A DNA stretch of 64,000 nt from DAHUYF01 sp035623985 (GTDB lineage: Bacteria > Pseudomonadota > Alphaproteobacteria > ATCC43930 > CGMCC-115725), in assembly GCA_035623985.1 (NCBI GenBank), contig DASPSJ010000059.1:45960-109959 (forward strand), read 5' to 3'. The notes under the pieces are model-generated. The model had not been told where the DNA came from. It saw only the letters and a list, made by a program, of their open reading frames with translations, and did no database searches. Shown here one piece after another: positions 61,767-64,000 of the stretch. How positions within the stretch are numbered: position 1 is the stretch's first letter; each line of letters starts with the position of its first letter. A program made the position numbers and the translations under genes.

Positions 61767-62204
61767 CTATATGTTTCTATATGTCTCCGTACTGGCCGCC
61801 TTGGCCAAGCGTAGCACGCGCTCGCGCAAATCGCTGTGAATAATCGCGCGGAAACTCATCACCAGCTCGATCTCCATCGGGGTGAGGCCGGCGTCTTGCA
61901 TCCTCACTTCCGCCGCCACCTCTTCCTTGAACAGGTCGGCCATCGGCAAGTGCAGGAACTTCACCGCCGCGGCGACCTGAACCGCGGAGAGGCGCCGCGT
62001 GCCGCTTTCAAACCTCTGCACCATTTGCGCGTTGGTGCCGAGCACGGCGCCAAGCTCTCCCTTGCTGACGCCGGCCATGACGCGCGCGTCGCGCAACCGC
62101 CGCCCGACCAGGCGATCGACTTGGTTGACGCGCCGCTTGCCCGTTTGACGTCGCGACGGCCCGCTGCTTCGCGCGGCAACGCTGAAGTTCCTTTCCCGCT
62201 TCAT
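61767..62204 (-). CDS. XRE-family regulator 1 of a paralogous pair
   Basis: The 145-residue protein has a basic N-terminal arm (about 1-28), then an HTH_3 domain (RRLRDARVMAGVSKGELGAV, QMVQRFESGTRRLS) and a C-terminal helical region with GLTPMEIELVMSFRAI. It is paralogous over its whole length to the next gene upstream. The stop is 63 bp before the PAS-like gene start. Confidence 0.85.
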   Translation of the reverse strand: MKRERNFSVAARSSGPSRRQTGKRRVNQVDRLVGRRLRDARVMAGVSKGELGAVLGTNAQMVQRFESGTRRLSAVQVAAAVKFLHLPMADLFKEEVAAEVRMQDAGLTPMEIELVMSFRAIIHSDLRERVLRLAKAASTETYRNI

Positions 62205-62231
62205 GACAAAGGTGCCCTGCCTGATGCCGAG

Positions 62232-62287
62232 GAAGGCGACATCCTATCGCCTTCTCATTCCGGCTGCTACCAAAAGTGGCGGTAGCA
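62232..62287 (-). promoter_or_regulatory. Two adjacent hairpins in the leader of XRE gene 1
   Basis: GAAGGCGA (62232-62239) and TCGCCTTC (62247-62254) form one perfect 8-bp inverted repeat. TGCTACC (62265-62271) and GGTAGCA (62281-62287) form a 7-bp one, followed on the plus strand by a T-run. They lie 28-83 bp upstream of the XRE 1 start. The loop of the second holds AAAGTGGCG, which recurs upstream of XRE 2. Confidence 0.5.
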
Positions 62288-62385
62288 TTTTTGTGATCGC
62301 GGCGCCCCGGGGCCGGGCGGACGGGCGCAGCGATCAATCACGCGCGCGCTTCGCGGGCAAGCGCGCAACGTGGTCGATGGGCGGG

Positions 62386-62811
62386 TCAGCGCCCGCTCAG
62401 GTTCTGCTCGCTGATGATCTTGGTCAACCGGAGCAGATGCTCGCGCATGTCATCGCTGCGGATGGCGCGGTAATGACGGACCAGTTCGATTTCCTTGGTG
62501 GTGAAGCCGGCGGTGTCCGTTGCCGCCTGCTGCTCGGTGTCGTCCTGAAAGAAAAACGACATCGGCACGCCGAGAAACTTCGCCGCCGCAGCCAATCGGC
62601 CGGCGGACAGGCGATTCTCGCCGTTCTCGTATTTCTGCACCGCTTGAAAGCTCACGCCGATGGCGTCGCCGACTTCTTCTTGGCTGGCGCCGGCGAGAAG
62701 CCGCGCTTGGCGCAAACGGCTGCCGACTGACAGGTCAACTTGATTGGCGCGGCGTTTCCTCGGTTTGCGTCGTTGGGTGTCCGCGGCAGACTCGTTTTTC
62801 GACTGCGTCAT
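62386..62811 (-). CDS. XRE-family regulator 2 of a paralogous pair
   Basis: The 141-residue protein has a basic N-terminal arm (RRKPRKRRANQVDLSVG), an HTH_3 domain (SRLRQARLLAGASQEEVG, SFQAVQKYENGENRLS) and a C-terminal region with GFTTKEIELVRHYRAIRSDD. It is clearly homologous to XRE 1 in arm, HTH and tail. GGAGGATTT precedes the start. CGCCACTTT at 62889-62897 upstream matches the sequence in the XRE 1 leader. Confidence 0.87.
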   Translation of the reverse strand: MTQSKNESAADTQRRKPRKRRANQVDLSVGSRLRQARLLAGASQEEVGDAIGVSFQAVQKYENGENRLSAGRLAAAAKFLGVPMSFFFQDDTEQQAATDTAGFTTKEIELVRHYRAIRSDDMREHLLRLTKIISEQNLSGR

Positions 62812-63101
62812 AATGTAAATCCTCCGTTCCCAGTTTGCGCGGTCGGGCTCGCTTTATGCGGGCGGCGATACCCTAGCCAAGTGTTTGACGCCACTTTCTA
62901 CCATAAGGGGCGCCATTTCCGGCCAGACAACTTAACCCGGAAGTCGTATGACTTCAATTGGTCATATGCATCGAATGGCTCGGATACGACGATCAGGGAG
63001 TGGTTCCGACGGGGCGATTCGACGCCGCACCCGCGAAAACCTCAATCAAACAGCGGTGGCGCACGCTTGCGTATGACGCGCGGCGCAGCCGCGGCGATCT
63101 G
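62812..63101. other. 290-bp spacer between XRE gene 2 and gshB
   Basis: Contains the likely XRE 2 promoter (minus strand TTGGCT, 16-bp gap, CATAAA) and, further upstream, the CGCCACTTT element. The part near 62935-62985 is AT-richer (GTCGTATGACTTCAATTGG). No gene is seen. Confidence 0.4.
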
Positions 63102-64000
63102 TCAGGCGCGGGGGCGGGCGCCGCGGGCCGCCAGGCGCGCCTCGATCGCGTCCCAAATCCCCGCTTCGAGTCGGGTGCCGTCGAAGCGGTTGATCTCCTG
63201 GATGCCGGTGGGCGAGGTGACGTTGACCTCGGTGAGGTAGTTGCCGATGACGTCGATGCCGACGAAGATCATTCCCTGCTCGCGCAGCGTCTCGCCGATG
63301 GCGGCGCAGATCTCGCGCTCGCGCGCCGTGATCGTCGCCTTCATCGGCTGGGCGCCGACATGCAGGTTGGCGCGCGCCTCGCCCGGAGGCGGCACGCGCA
63401 GCATGGCGCCGACCGGCTCGCCTTCGATCAGGATGATGCGCTTGTCGCCCTGGCGCACTTCGGGCAGGTAGCGCTGGACGATGATCGGCTCGCGGTAGAG
63501 CTGCGTGAAGAGCTCCAGCAGCGCGTTGAGATTGTCGTCCGCGGGCGGGAGATGGAAGACGCCGGCGCCGCCATTGCCGAACAGCGGCTTGAGGATGATC
63601 TCGCCGTGCTCGCGGCGGAAGGCGAGGATCTCGTCGCGGTCGGCGGTGATGAGCGTGGGCGGCATCAAGCCGTCGAAATGGGTGGCGAAAAGCTTGTCCG
63701 GCGCGTTGCGCACGTGGACGGGATCGTTCACCACCAGCACGTCCTCGCGCACATGCTCCAGCAGATGCGTCGCGGTGATGTAGGACATGTCGAAGGGCGG
63801 GTCCTGGCGCATCAGGATCACGTCCACGCCATCGAGGTCCAACTCCTCGAACTCGCCGAACCTGTGATGGTCACCATGGCGGCGAAAGACCTCCAGCTTG
63901 CGGCCCTTTGTGTAGAGCCGCCCGTCGCGCAGGGTCAGCGCCGTCGGCAGGTAATGAAACAGCGCATGGCCGCGCACCTGCGCCTCGAGCGCGAGTGCAA
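63102..64000 (-). CDS. gshB: Glutathione synthetase, N-terminus cut by window edge
   Basis: ATP-grasp ligase joining gamma-glutamylcysteine and glycine. The frame remains open to the window end (A-L-A-L-E-A-Q-V-R-G-H-A-L-F-H-Y), matching the family after about residue 20, so the start lies outside. Visible blocks are VILMRQDPPFDMSYITATHL, KPLFGNGGAGVF (ATP-binding loop), GDKRIILIEGEPVGAMLR and LTEVNVTSPTGIQEI. Of the comM-gshB neighbourhood, this gene is intact as far as visible. Confidence 0.94.
   Translation of the reverse strand, partial: ALALEAQVRGHALFHYLPTALTLRDGRLYTKGRKLEVFRRHGDHHRFGEFEELDLDGVDVILMRQDPPFDMSYITATHLLEHVREDVLVVNDPVHVRNAPDKLFATHFDGLMPPTLITADRDEILAFRREHGEIILKPLFGNGGAGVFHLPPADDNLNALLELFTQLYREPIIVQRYLPEVRQGDKRIILIEGEPVGAMLRVPPPGEARANLHVGAQPMKATITAREREICAAIGETLREQGMIFVGIDVIGNYLTEVNVTSPTGIQEINRFDGTRLEAGIWDAIEARLAARGARPRA

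Noticed and set aside
62265..62292. Hairpin plus T-run read as a plus-strand terminator
   Set aside because: No plus-strand gene lies upstream; the position in the XRE 1 leader favours a regulatory element.

Overview
The window is a GC-rich alphaproteobacterial chromosome segment, probably Rhodospirillales-like, although the order is inferred from gene content only. It starts at the conserved hemH-hemE / ppsR-maf-aroE-coaE-dnaQ-secB cluster that flanks the replication origin in several Alphaproteobacteria. The hemE-ppsR spacer (1214-1608) is therefore a positional oriC candidate, although I see no consensus DnaA boxes in it.

Layout. 1-24.9 kb is housekeeping: haem synthesis, the tightly overlapping ppsR-maf-aroE-coaE-dnaQ run, secB, a Tim44-like protein and mltA. 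Three small secreted proteins follow, then the lutABC lactate-oxidation genes with an Smr gene and an XRE gene coupled behind them. After these come a PAS_5 protein and a stand-alone receiver, a YeeE/YedE transporter with a lipoprotein, a B12-binding radical SAM enzyme, hslVU, and a hisB-hisH-GNAT-hisA-hisF-hisE run ending in a HIT protein. 25-31 kb holds a three-PAS histidine kinase, a probable SAM-II riboswitch with intrinsic terminator controlling cysH (APS-reductase type) and probably a TauE/SafE exporter, a periplasmic binding protein and a pentapeptide-repeat protein. 31-54 kb is rich in signalling: three methyl-accepting proteins, a 1251-residue hybrid kinase coupled to a LuxR-type regulator, and a receiver coupled to a second kinase. 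No cheA, cheW, cheR or cheB lies in the window. Interspersed are a phosphodiesterase, a divergent cis-prenyltransferase, a methylenetetrahydrofolate reductase, an S9 peptidase, a C26 peptidase homologue that has lost its catalytic cysteine, a single-HKD phospholipase D-like protein and a histidine phosphatase.

54.5-59.8 kb is the most unusual part. The complete comM gene is followed by an island of toxin-antitoxin-like genes (DUF3990 plus partner, MNT nucleotidyltransferase, AbrB-PIN, DUF433 plus partner). Two partial copies of the comM 3' end and a second copy of the nucleotidyltransferase 3' end lie among them. The larger partial copy looks about 98 percent identical to comM and carries an in-frame 114-bp deletion, so the island has grown by recent local duplication and deletion. 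60-63 kb has an unrecognised GNAT-like gene overlapping tail to tail with a PAS-like gene and two paralogous XRE regulators. The window ends inside gshB.

No tRNA, rRNA, CRISPR array or insertion sequence was recognised. Starts were chosen from family length and Shine-Dalgarno sequences; many genes are coupled by ATGA or GTGA overlaps.
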